From Gloeophyllum trabeum ATCC 11539 (lineage: Eukaryota; Basidiomycota; Agaricomycetes; Gloeophyllales; Gloeophyllaceae), in NCBI RefSeq assembly GCF_000344685.1, contig NW_006920410.1, positions 860,717 to 924,716 on the forward strand: 64,000 nucleotides of DNA, written 5' to 3'. A program made the translations under genes and the position numbers. Positions 23,817 through 34,276 of this stretch are shown here, in pieces. The notes below the pieces were generated by a model. That model searched no databases. It saw only the letters and a list, made by a program, of their open reading frames with translations, and was not told the DNA's origin. How positions within the stretch are numbered: position 1 is the stretch's first letter; each line of letters begins with the position of its first letter.

Positions 23817-24806
23817 GGTATCAAGTAATTAGGCCTAGTCGAGCGCGAGTTGGAAAGATATACAGGTCTAAGGAGAGTTCGTCTGCACAAGAACTAGGCA
23901 AATCACTGGGTTGCCGGGCCCGCTGGCAATGTCAGAGTGGATACGGAGATAACCTGGGTAAAAACCACAGCAAACAAGACACGTTGCAAGTCAGTTGAAG
24001 GTCGGCGGGCGAGCAATTCCCAGCAACGCACGAAGAGGCCTCGAATGAGGAATAGAGTTCGATGAGATCTCGAGGCGCTAGCGCGTTTAGACCGCGAGCA
24101 AAGTCGTTTGCAGACGTTGAAGAGCCTCTGTCGCTGCAGCGTACGATGAAGACAGAAAAGTGTTGGGATGCGGACGCGATACCCCGCAGGCGCGTAGACG
24201 TCGGTAGCGGTTCGCCACCGGGCCTTGGCGGGAGCCTGGGCTCTATGACATCGTCTACGCAGCCGCTCCGCGAGGCAAGCTGGCGACTGTTTTATGTCGG
24301 ACTCCTCCAGCTGGACGTTACAAAATGAAAGGACGTTATACGTATGCGACTGTGCTCTGGAATGTATAAAAAAGTCTGAACTCGAGTGCAGAAATTATCG
24401 CTCTCAGCATTCGGCTCGTGTCCAACATCTCCGAGTTAGGTAATGGTACTTCCATAGTAGACAGTGCCACAACTTGCGATGATAACGCCGCCTTGGATCA
24501 AATATCCTCTCTCCAACTGGGCATGCGCATTTACTCGAAGTTTCTCGTCTTACCCACAGCATTGCGACGTCTGCCACCGTCATCAGCTCAGCCTCGACAT
24601 ACTTATGGAATTCGAGCACAGCACACATCCCGGGCCCGTTCTGAGCTTGCTTCTGTCAGCGAGGGCACGTGACCCATGACCAAGGATGGCGCGCTTGATC
24701 TAATCGCGCCTATAAAAGCAGCTCAGCCCGATCCTGCAGCCCCGAGTACCTCTCTCCAGCAAAGACTACACAGACAAACACAAGTCAACCAAATACCACA
24801 ACAAAT
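23817..24806. promoter_or_regulatory. Divergent promoter region between sterol-transfer protein and thioredoxin
   Basis: Nearly 1 kb head-to-head spacer. A clear TATA box TATAAAAG lies at 24711-24718, about 90 bp before the thioredoxin ATG. An overlapping GCACGTGACCC word (near 24664) contains an E-box-like CACGTG. Short open frames are unsupported as genes. Confidence 0.5.
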
Positions 24807-25324
24807 ATGGGCGGAAAAGTCACCCCCGTCGACTCTGTCGAGAAGTTCCACGAGATCGTACGTGTTATCTGTGGATCCGTGCGGTTAGGGTGGCATCGCT
24901 GATCAAGATGGCATGGGACTGGGACGCAGATTAAGAAGGACAAGGTGACCGTGTTCGACTTCTGGGCGACGTGGTGCGGCCCGTGCAAGGTCATCTCCCC
25001 CATCTTCGAGAAGCTCTCCGAAGAGTACGGCGACGTCGAATTCTACAAGGTCGACGTCGACGAGCAGCCCGATATCGCCCAGGAGGTCGGCGTCCGCGCT
25101 GTAAGTCCCGTTGTTCAATCGTGTAAGGATATCCCAAGGTACTGACTACCCACGATTATACCTAGATGCCCACCTTCATCGCCTTCAAGAACGGCAACAA
25201 GCTCAACGACTTGGTGGGCGCCAACCCGAGCGGACTGACGGTACGTCCGACTGATCACGAAGTTACGGTCCGATATCTTATCTTTGCATGACAGACCTTC
25301 ATCAAGTCGGCCTCAGCCGCATGA
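24807..25324 (+). CDS. Thioredoxin
   Basis: Four exons join to about 108 residues: [17 protein letters not shown], then [20 protein letters not shown] with the redox-active [35 protein letters not shown] (cis-Pro strand) and the closing TFIKSASAA. Length and motif order are those of a complete cytosolic thioredoxin with no targeting sequence. It passes electrons from NADPH-thioredoxin reductase to protein disulfides. Introns lie after HEI, after VRA and after SGLT. A canonical TATA box about 90 bp upstream suggests strong expression. Confidence 0.95.
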
Positions 25325-25537
25325 GCGATATGCCTGTATCATTATTCTTCTCGATCGTGTAGGGGACTCGAAGATGTACCGAAGTAACAAATTAAATCTG
25401 TAATATGAGCCATGGCGTCGAGTGCATCCTGTCAACGATCGCGTATGAAGTGAACACACAATCCCTTGAGCCGATACTGGATGGGAAGCAGATTCGTCCT
25501 AGACGAGTGCGGTCACTGATATTACATATTACTGGTA

Positions 25538-26445
25538 TGTCGGAAATTCCGAAAAAACCTTATCGGACGTTGTAAGAACTTATCAGGTCCAATAAGGCCA
25601 TCAGGTCGTTAATACCCATATTAGGTTCGAAAATATGGAATAACGCGCTACCAGCCTGATGGAGCCTGATCAGCCTGACGCTACCTGATCAGGTCTTATG
25701 AGACCTTATAGGGTTTTCCACGAATAATAATAAAAATCTCACTTCGCTTCCGCCTCCATTGTTCCCGAACTCAGCTGATTTTGTAGTCTCTCTCCTTACA
25801 GCCATTTGCAGATCGATGGGCCCACCTTTTGAAAATCATTTACAGTCGGACCACGTCGGACAAGCAATTTCAAGTCCCCGAGAGACAGAAATCAGACCAT
25901 CTGGACTTCTCTACCTTCTTCCGACGTCCCTGGCACCCACTCCGACCCACTCCGACTATACGTGGTTTTCTGAATTGATGGTCTATCGATCTGCAAGCGG
26001 CTGTACATGCATTTTATGGTCCAATTAGCATCTTAGGTCACCTGAGTGCACTGGTCAGGTTCGAACACAGGGCCGCCAAGTCGACAGAGACTTAGGTCGC
26101 GCGAGTTAACTACTATACCAAATGTGCAATACTAAATATGAAACAAATCGTGCTATATACCGTCATCTGGTTCCTTCTGTGTGTATGGGGCATATGCAAC
26201 ACCACTTCATTATTATAATCCCGCCGTACGAGGGCATCGTGGTAATGCACTGAATTCACAGTTGCATAGTACTGACTTATTTTAGGCGCAAGGTACTAAT
26301 AAAAACATGTATACGAGACCGGAAACACTGTCACATCTTATCGGGCCTGATAAGTCCTGACCAGGATAGAAACCAAACCCTATCAGGCATTATAAGACCA
26401 TCAGGCTTCGTCAGACCTGATATGGGTTTTTGGATTTTTCCGACA
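25538..26445. mobile_element. TIR element with CCTGAT/ATCAGG subterminal repeats
   Basis: Imperfect terminal inverted repeats of about 30 bp begin TGTCGGAAA at 25538 and end TTTCCGACA at 26445, each next to TA (25536-25537 and 26446-26447). Next to both ends the hexamer CCTGAT or its complement ATCAGG recurs at least five times (25585-25700 and 26340-26420), often inside CTTATCAGG or GCCTGATAAG. The middle is AT-rich with no transposase-like ORF. The structure fits a 908-bp non-autonomous DNA transposon; TA duplication suggests a Tc1/mariner-like mobilising enzyme (inference). Confidence 0.6.
26048..26127 (-). repeat. tRNA-like Pol III promoter unit (SINE head or tRNA pseudogene)
   Basis: Read on the minus strand, TGGTATAGTAG matches the A-box consensus TRGYNNARNNG exactly. 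GTTCGAACC matches the B-box GWTCRANNC about 54 bp later. The ends GCAC/GTGC can pair over four bases, but the T-stem and the rest of the acceptor stem do not pair, so it is not a working tRNA. It lies inside the TIR element of 25538-26445. Best reading is a tRNA-derived SINE head or a decayed tRNA copy. Confidence 0.45.
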
Positions 26446-26498
26446 TATCTATGATTTACAAGCCCAGAAAATGGATGCCCTGGTTTACAACTGCCCCC

Positions 26499-27393
26499 TC
26501 ATTGATGCACCTTGACCCCCTTCCTCTCAGCAGCGAGATTCCAGAAGATGCTCCCGTCATAAACGCCCCGGACCTGCTCCTTCCTAATCACCCAATCCCT
26601 GGGCCTCAGCAAAATCCACGTCGCCAACCACTCAAACACCACCGCGCCCCACCCCACCGGGTCCAGAATACACCTCTGCCCCACAATTGCGCGCACCGTA
26701 TCCCACACCGTCAGCCCGTCCTTGCCCGGCAGGCTCGAATACTTCTCGAAGAAGTCCTCAAACTTCTCCGGCACGAACCGCCCCTCATTATCGTACGCCC
26801 CGCTGTCCGACCCGTGCTTGTCGCGGTGGATGTTCCGCACGTGCACGCGGAAGAGCGGGTCGGGCACCCAGGAGGTCTGCGTCGGGTACGCAAAGAACGT
26901 GTGGATGATCCACATCGAGAACGCGCTCAGCAGGAGCCCGAAGCCCAGCTGGTAGAACCCGCGGAAGGTGTCCTGCGGCCAGATGACGCCGTCGCCGTCC
27001 CGGTCAAAGAACGCGCAGTGCTGCTGCAGCACCGTCTCGTTCGCGTGCTTCTTGTTGTACGAGTTGGCGGTCGTGCCCTGCGGGTGGCTCCTCGTAGCAG
27101 CCTGGTTCGCGCGGGGAACACCTTTCCAACGTGATAAGCATATGCATCGCGTCTCCAATTCGTGCGATCGAAGGGGCCGCACCTGTGTCCCCGAGCTTGG
27201 ACTTGTCGTCTGGAACGTACACCGGTCGTTCCTTCGTCACTGGGACGCTATCCACCGATGTCGGGATATCGCTATGCTTCCCATCCGGGGACTGCCCATC
27301 CTCCTCATGCTCATGCTCGTCCGGCGGCGGAACCTCCTTGACCACCTCCGCGAACGATCTCGGGTCCTCAGGAGCGAGCGTAGACTGCATCAT
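26499..27393 (-). CDS. Caleosin (haem peroxygenase, lipid-droplet associated)
   Basis: Two exons (27393-27183 and 27121-26499) with a 61-bp intron join to 277 residues. After an acidic N-terminus, the caleosin block GVPRANQAATRSHPQGTT leads to ETVLQQHCAFFDRDGDGVIW, combining the haem-ligand His and a single EF-hand Ca2+ loop. The proline-knot/membrane region is FYQLGFGLLLSAFSMWII. The second conserved His lies in FRVHVRNIHRDKHGSDSG. The end (WATWILLRPRDW, EQVRGVYDGSIFW) is the usual caleosin C-terminus, so the protein is complete. Family members are peroxygenases that oxygenate fatty acids on lipid droplets or membranes. The intron is fixed by the need to bridge KLGDT to GVPRANQ; reading straight through leaves that frame. 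Confidence 0.93.
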
Positions 27394-27965
27394 CGGAAGG
27401 ATCGTGAATACTGCGCAGGTTATTGGTTATGAATTCGTGTATCGCTCACCTGTGATTACCCCGACTTTATATAGACGGTCGTCGCCGCGAGATCTCACCC
27501 CAACGCTGAGCAGCATCGAGCGTCGTGACCGATGCTAGCGTTCTCTCTGCGCCAATGATGCCTGTGATATCATACCTTGACGTAGATGTGGCACATCGAC
27601 ATCCATACCCCATTCGGGCAACTCGCCTGCCTATTCCGGACCGCAGGAACTCCATACCATTGATCGTCCAATAGCATGTGAGATTAGAATTTGTATGATA
27701 AGAAGGCAAGCACCAGCTACAGATACATGTGATTGTTCACAGAGCAGAAAGTAAGAAAAGAAAAATGCTGTGCGTCAACGAGCGGCGGGCTGACAAGGTC
27801 CTGCAAGCCATTGTCTATCCAGGAGGGAAGAGAGGGGGGAAGCATATGTACAGTCCCTGTCCGGGGCGCGATGGCGCGAGGCATAGCGGTGCTTTGGGTC
27901 GTCCAAGTCCCTTTCATATACAACAATACAGCAGCAAGGACACGAAGAGGTGGTTTCTCCGCCGA
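27394..27965. other. Spacer between caleosin and glycosyltransferase
   Basis: Holds the caleosin promoter and the 3' end of the next minus-strand gene. A TATATAA-like word on the minus strand lies near 27468-27476, about 80 bp upstream of the caleosin ATG. No gene is seen. Confidence 0.4.
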
Positions 27966-29826
27966 TCACCAGAAACGGTTCGTATCTGGGTGGATGTTGT
28001 TCGCCATGCGTAGCATGACCACGTTCGACGTTAGACTCGAGAACTGCAACACAAACTATCAGCAACGTCCCTTCACGCAACCAGGCAAAACCCACTTACG
28101 CCATTGCCGATGATAACCTGCGCCCTCTGGCCAATAACCATATCCACCGCCTGCGCGACGTACTTCTGCTCCCGACTGAGCACCAAATCCCGGCTACTCG
28201 CCACATTCTCCCACTCCCTCCCCTCCGCCAGCGCGCGCTGCCGCAGGGCCTCCTTCAGCTCGTCCACCCACTCCGCCTTCCCGTTCGTCATGATGAACAC
28301 ACTCCTCAGCGCCCCGCCGCGCCGCCGCAGCCGCGCCTGCTCGTCGTTGCGCACCTGCGACACGCGCTCGACGATCTGCTCGACCGAGGGGAAGCAGTGC
28401 TGCAGGTAGATCGCGTCGTTCTCCGGCGTCGTCGTGCCCCACCCGCCGCCCGGCGGCGGCTCGAACTTGTCCGGCAGGTCGGGGAAGCTGTTGAAACCGT
28501 TGTACAGGGACGACCACTTGGCGAGGTGGTGGCAGTGGTCGACAAAGTCGCCGCGCCGGATGTGCAGGGCGAGTAGGCCGGGGATGGGCTTGTACTGGTC
28601 GAGGGAAGTGGGGTTGTAGTTGGTTTGGAAGAAGGGCGAGATGATGGGGAGGGAGGAGAGAAGCGAGGATAGGAAGGTGGTCGTTGCGAAAAGATGGGAA
28701 TTATATTCGACTGCCGAGTGGATCAGGGGTGACCAGTGGAATTGAGTAAGAATCGGCGAGACACGAAGCGAAGGCCAGATGTCCAGTACACGTTTAGACC
28801 CGAATATCCTGGAACGCCATATCAGCCAATCGCCCTTACGGACTTTTTCGAGACACTCACCATATCTCGAAGATTTGGGCAGAGTACATATCCAACTCCA
28901 CACAACGGTCCTCAATCGAGTTTAGCTTATCCACCCATGCCTGCATAACCTGACTTGCAGGTGCTTCCGAGGGTAACGAGGAGGTCACCTCCGACCCATG
29001 GATGATCGTCCGTTCGGGACATACTTTCTCCCAAAACTCCTTCCGTACTGCTCTTGGATGTACCTCGCCCTTGGGGAATGAATCGCCGACAATGGGACCT
29101 ATTTCCGCAGCCACGATCAAAAGAAGGGGTTGGGGTACTAAAGCGAATGCACGTACCGTTTATTAGTGCTGTCAATGGTATCCGGGATGGTATAAGTTTG
29201 CCGTTGAAATCCGAGTATTCTTGAGACAGATCTCGGTTCCAGGTATAATTGTCAAATACAAATCTGAGCGTCCGGGATTAGGGCGGGATGTAGGTAAAGC
29301 AAGAAAAGTGAGACGTACGTTCGCTTGGCGACGTATGATAGATGTGCGTTCAGTATTAGCTCTTGCATAGCATTTCCCCATCCAGAATCTGGCGAGCTCA
29401 GTACCAAGCGACGTCAGGGAGCATGTGAGACTTACTATGTACATGATTTGGAAGCCAAAGGTACCTCCCGTCCTTGCCCTCCGGAAACGGCAGATCGGGG
29501 TCGTGTTGCGGCATAGACAGCTCCGCTTCATGCCACGTCTCATATAGCGGCGGATTCGGATTGGGTTCACTGGTGGCGAATTCGTCGACCATTGACTCGA
29601 TCTTGATGGCGGTCTGGGCAGCTGGCGTCGAGCCAAAGGTATAGAGCAGGCCAAGCACGGACAGGCCGACGACTGCAGCGGTGAGCAAGCGCTTGTAGCG
29701 CCTCGGATAGCCAGAGAGGCTGGAACACGAGTCCGGTGAGCCTGCACGCGAGGGGTGGAGGGGGAGGACATTATTGTAGTCGGCGGACTTGCGCCACTTG
29801 GCTGGTCGGTGGTCGAGGAGGCCCAT
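27966..29826 (-). CDS. Type II membrane glycosyltransferase, GDP-fucose O-fucosyltransferase-like
   Basis: About six minus-strand exons join in frame. MGLLDHRPAKWRKSADY is cytosolic, followed by one anchor (RLLTAAVVGLSVLGLLYTF) and a lumenal domain. Conserved steps are PNHVHSGWGNAMQELILNAH, YVFDNYTWNRD-like FVFDNYTWNRDLSQEYSDF, SRIPLTALINGPIVG, LLALHIRRGDFVDHC (GDP-sugar-binding HIRRGD) and SVFIMTNGKAEW. The final NGFSSLTSNVVMLRM carries the SSxTSN signature, and the end is PDTNRFW. These are hallmarks of the O-FucT/PF10250-like fold. Which acceptor is fucosylated, or whether the sugar is fucose, cannot be told. The first in-frame ATG is at 29826; an upstream extension begins with TTG and is not used. 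A second family member lies at 53655-55778. Confidence 0.78.
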
Positions 29827-30921
29827 TTGCGAAGGAATCGGGGTCAAAGAGAGGCGGGCATCCAGCGGGGAGAATGAGACGGAGGATTAGCAGGAGGAAC
29901 GCATCCGGGTTGACAACCGTGAACGTGTCAGAGCTCGATGCATCCGCGCTCGTTGCTGCGGGAATTTGTGGAGCGTAGTGGCGCGTCATTTCTCCCACGC
30001 GTCCTGCTTCTGTTGATCCTGATTGGCCCCGGTCTGGGGTCTCGACTATCGAACACCGGTGGCGGTACACGCTATTTATGCAGCTCACCGCCGGCAGACG
30101 CGCTCTGCAGCACCCTCGGAGCCGTCCACTTGCATACAGGATATGAGCGGAATGCAACTCCTGCTCGAAACAGTTCGAGTGTTGTGGGAAGACGTGATCA
30201 GAATCAGTTTCTCATCGCGACTAATACACACGTCGCCTGCTCTTCGCAGCCCCAAAATCTGGGGCACCTCTTCGAGAAAGCTCGGATCTGTTACGTCCTG
30301 ATATAAACCCCCGATTGAGTACCCTCCCCCTCGACCCGTATTTATTCCGTTCGTGCGCTCTCAGTCCCTATAGCTAGCTGACAATGCCCGTGAATGGCAG
30401 GACCTTGGTATTTTGAATGTTCCCCGTCAGGTCTCTGCACGTGCCGCCATCTTCTCTTCGCTCCTCTGCTGCTACTTACAACCAGGATCGGGACCGTCCT
30501 CGCAGTCTCATCCACATCGATTAATCGCGACATATTCGGACCACTCAACGGCCCGCGGGATGCTTCATTTAAAGCGACGTTCGCAGCTTGACCCGTCATG
30601 CGACTGTCACCTCCCTTCTGTACCTACTTCTTCCACGGTTGCATATAGAATCTCTTGCTGAGCGGGAGTAGGCAAGTGAAGCAATGTGCAGATACCCACG
30701 ACCGTGGGGCCGACAAGGGAGGCACAGTTGCATAAGGATCCTCGGGTCCGGGAACGGCAACCAAGGGCGACAACGTAGTGGCATTCCCCCCGCAGTCCGC
30801 ATTCCGCACTCCCTCATCCCCAAGCTCTCCGTAGCGCGTTGCTACGCCGATTCCGAAATAAGCACCCGAGGCAGAAATACGGATGTTCGAAGAAGAGCCC
30901 TCCGCCGTTGGGTGAGAAAGC
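29827..30921. other. Intergenic stretch of 1.1 kb, no gene recognised
   Basis: Lies between the glycosyltransferase start and the F-box/LRR stop, both minus-strand genes. Several overlapping open frames (up to about 140 codons) exist, but none shows domain content or a coherent exon structure. The part near 29850-30100 likely carries the glycosyltransferase promoter. Confidence 0.4.
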
Positions 30922-32548
30922 TCAGCCCAGCGCTGCAACAACATCCGTATAACCGAGCTCCCCGAGTACCCGCAGGACGCAGATCTGATTCCACACATGT
31001 CCCCAGCCCCAGCCCCTCTTCGCCGACACCCCCACTTCCAGGCTCGGAAACACACCATTCAGCCACACCGCCACCTTTCGAGCATCGCCTACGGGCGAGC
31101 ACCGCATGTCCAGGCTTCGGAGGCCATGATCCCTATCCATACTCACAGGCGCCGGCACCGCGCCCGAGGCGTCGATTTGCAGCTCGAGCGACTGCAGCTC
31201 CGGACACCCCCGCGCAAGGTAGGCGAGCGCGCGCAGCGTCGGGATGGCAGCCGCGCCCACCGGCGGCCGGTCGCTGTTCGCCGTCACCACGCGCAGCTTC
31301 TGCAGGCACGGCCACGCGCTCGCCATCGCCAGCACGTCGTCGTCCCCCAGGCGGACCGTATCACTGGGGAAGTTAACGAGGACATTCTCCAGCGCGCGCA
31401 GGCCGAGCAGCGGCTCGACGATGTCGGCGTAGTCGAGCGCGAGCTCCGCGCGGTCCTCGTTCGTCGTGCTGAGCTCCAGCACGCGCAGATGCGGGAACCG
31501 CAGCTTGGAGAGCAGCCCGCGGTAGTTGCACCCCTCCGGGCTGCCGTGCGTGTCGGCCGTGAGATCCAGTTCCCAGAGCTGGTCCGCAGAGAGCACTTCG
31601 AAGAGCGGGATCAGGGACTCGACGGACCCGCGCAGGCACAGGTAGTCCAGGTTCCCTAGCGCGATGCGCTCGGGGAACTCGTAGGTGTTCTCCAGCGGCA
31701 GGCGGAGGGATAGAGACGTGAGCTGTTCCATTTCGAACGCGCTTTTGTATATGCCTGCGTGCACGTCTTCCCATGACTGCTTGTCACGGAGGATCTTCAC
31801 TCCGCGGTAGGCCTCCCATACGTACAGCATGCGTAAGTGCTGGAACCGGGGGACTAGCGTCAGACAGCCTGGCGGTATCTTTCCCCACAAGGTCAGTTCC
31901 TGGAGTTGTGTTTCGGACAGCCGCTCTAGGAAAGTCTGGACGCCACCGCCCTGCTCAGGGTATTCAGTCAACAGGAATCGCGCGTGGCGCAGTGAAGGTG
32001 ACTGGAGGAGTTTAGCTTCTGAGAGAGAGAAATCTCCCCCTCGCCATAGTAGCTGCCGAAGACGGGGAAGCAGCGGTGATGGATGCCATCGCAGGAGGGC
32101 TTCATACACAGAAGGATCAGTCCGCAGGTTCTGCGAGTGATTGAGAGAACGTATCCGCGCGGCGTAAGCGTCGAATACTCGCCAGGTCTCCGGAGGGACG
32201 TTTTCTTTGAGAACCTTCAGCCAATGCCATCGTGAGTGGAGATCTGCTAGCGAGAGGACGTACAAAGAGACCCCCGCGATACGCTGACCCGAAGGTTGGT
32301 AGCAGCTTCATCAGGGGCACCAGCGAGCGCATGTGTGACCAGAGGGTGTCTAGGGCAATGGGGAGGAACGCCTTGCATGTAAGCGCGAGCATGAGCATGT
32401 CTCGCTGGGATTCCTGGGATGGAAAGCCGTCTGCGGACCAGATGAGGTGGTCGCAGACTAGGTGGAGGATGTCGGGGAGCGCGAGCGCCCTGTGCATTCC
32501 TACGGTCTCTGAACTTGCAATGGATAAGGTCATAGTCTGCATGTCCAT
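30922..32548 (-). CDS. F-box / leucine-rich repeat protein
   Basis: Two exons: 32548-32264 and 32214-30922, with a 49-bp intron (GTACGT donor, GAAG acceptor). Exon 1 has MDMQTMTLSIASSETVGMHR, then the F-box ALALPDILHLVCDHLI, LALTCKAFLPIALDTLWSHM and LVPLMKLLPTFG. Exon 2 opens VLKENVPPETWRVFDAYAAR and continues as irregular leucine-rich repeats (PRLRQLLW, LQELTLWGKIP, LTSLSLRLPLEN, LDYLCLRG, LRVLELS, LQSLELQI). It ends GYTDVVAALG. This is the standard agaricomycete F-box/LRR architecture, presumed substrate receptor of SCF ubiquitin ligases; target unknown. Without the intron the frames do not match. Confidence 0.82.
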
Positions 32549-32902
32549 CTTCAGCTCGTAGACGTGAATACCAGGGTGTAATGGCTTACATGAGAACTTA
32601 GACTGCGACTTACTGCCTGCGGATCGTACGCCTCCTTCGCCTTCTGATGCAGCAGCAGTGAAAGGGATGAATGCCAGTATGAGACGAGTTATCTGGCGTT
32701 AGAGATCAATAGTACAGGTTCATTCGCCGGGGTGGTGCCGTGGTGCTTGGCCATGTCTTGTGCACGTTCAAGTTAGCCGTGAGAGGGCGTGAGAATGTAG
32801 TCGTCCGAAATGAAGATGTCCGATCGTATACCGCTTGAAAGCTTGACATCTCATCCTTTCTCCCCATCACTGTCTTAGCTGTTGTCTGCGTTGTTGAACG
32901 CG
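32549..32902. promoter_or_regulatory. Divergent promoter between F-box/LRR gene and rRNA methyltransferase
   Basis: A 354-bp head-to-head spacer that must serve both genes. No strong TATA word; a small CT-rich stretch precedes the methyltransferase start. No gene is seen. Confidence 0.4.
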
Positions 32903-33997
32903 ATGGGGAAGGCCGGGAATAAGTCATCACTCAAAGCCGCGCTCCTGTCCCACCAGGCTCGGGTGGACAAGAAAGAAAAGGCTGCCAAAGCAGCCAAGGC
33001 AGCGGACCACAAGGACAAGAACGGGCCTACCAAACCAAAATCCAAAGGGAAGGGAAAAGCGGCGCAGGAGCGTCAGGCAACGATACCATTCTCTCCGTCG
33101 GACACCATACTCCTCATCGGAGAAGGCAACTTCTCTTTCGCCCACGCGCTGGTTGCATCTCCCCCACCCAGCCTAGAATTCTTGCCGCCAGGGAACGTGA
33201 CCGCTACCGGATACGACAGTGAGGAAGATTGCTACGAGAAGTACCCCGAGTGCAGAGAGATTGTTGCTACTCTGCGGCAGAAAGGCGTCGAGGTCCTGTT
33301 CAGCGTGGATGCTATGAAGCTGGAGAAGTGCGCTGCTCTGAAAGGCCGGAAGTTCGACAGGATAGTATGGAATTTCCCCCATGCAGGTAAAATGTACCCG
33401 CAACTCATCTCAAGGTGACCCGGAGTTCATGCTCAATCTTATATCAGGGAAAGGCATCACAGACCAGGATAGGAATATCCTTTCAAACCAGCTGCTAATC
33501 CTTGGATTTCTCCGGTCTGCGTCACATTTCCTGATAGAAGGCCCCATCCCTTCCGTACAGCAAAGGCACAAGCGGAAAAGAAAGCCAGGTGAAGATGACG
33601 ACGACGACGACCCGTTGGACAACGGTGCTGCGGGCGAGAAAAAGCCATCACTTGATACAAGGTCCAGAGGGACTGTCCTCATAACTCTGCGAAACGTACC
33701 GCCATACACGCTTTGGTGAGTCGACAGGGAAGCTTTCTTCAGTTCAATCTCGTCTTACGTTTCACGTTTCGACTTGACCTCAGGGATGTACCAAAGCTCG
33801 CTAAGACACCCCCACCGCCTGCATCTCTCGGCGCTAAGCCAAATCCCAGATACGTACAGCTGCGTTCGTTCCAGTTCGTCCGATCTGCTTGGAAAGGCTA
33901 CGAACACCGTATGACGAAGGGTGAGAGACTTGGCGGTCAAGGGACGACAGGCCAGGGTGGGGAAGACCGAACATGGGAGTTTTGTCTAAAAGATTAG
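32903..33997 (+). CDS. 25S rRNA uridine-N3 methyltransferase-like protein (BMT5/DUF2431)
   Basis: Three exons (about 32903-33391, 33449-33717, 33783-33997) join in frame. MGKAGNKSSLKAALLSHQ and a Lys-rich nucleolar-type leader precede the Rossmann motif DTILLIGEGNFSFAHAL. Next come NVTATGYDSEEDCYEKYPEC and [20 protein letters not shown], the signature of the BMT5-like domain. NQLLILGFLRSASHFL follows, with an acidic/Lys-rich insert and the closing GTVLITLRNVPPYTLWDVPK and FVRSAWKGYEHR. Yeast Bmt5 makes m3U in 25S rRNA; that role is inferred by family. The ATG at 32903 gives the conserved leader; the upstream frame has no methionine advantage. Complete protein. Confidence 0.88.
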
Positions 33998-34276
33998 TTC
34001 AGCGACCCGTGCCCCGGGGAATAATGGGTCCCAGTCTTGGATTGCGGCCTTTATGAGAGGTTCTATGCCTGAATAGAACTCTAGGACAGTGCTATTATAT
34101 TACTGTGCTTGACCATATTATCCGTGGAACGACGCATCAGATTCAGCACCAGTAGCATACGATGCCACTCTACTAAACTACACACCAACATCTGTGATAC
34201 GACCATTAGTATCGCCCGTAAGGAGGAAGAGAGCATAACATACCTCATGTAAGCCAGACTGCAAGAGGGAGCGTCA

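Noticed and set aside
26048..26127. Functional tRNA gene
   Set aside because: A and B boxes are present, but the T-stem and most of the acceptor stem do not pair, so no cloverleaf forms.
25585..26420. CRISPR-like array suggested by the repeated CCTGAT hexamers
   Set aside because: The repeats are too short, irregularly spaced and occur in both orientations; the genome is eukaryotic. Subterminal transposon repeats explain them better.
26430..27134. 234-codon plus-strand ORF opposite caleosin
   Set aside because: Shadow frame of a real gene on the other strand; His/Pro/Arg-rich composition.
27122..27182. Apparent frameshift in caleosin between GDTGAAPS and GVPRANQ
   Set aside because: A 61-bp intron with proper GT-AG ends restores the conserved GVPRANQA block.
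32214..32290. Apparent single-base frameshift in the F-box/LRR gene (GGG run near 32288)
   Set aside because: The frame change is explained by a clean 49-bp GTACGT...GAAG intron at 32215-32263 that joins the F-box exon to VLKENVPPETW in phase. No break is needed.
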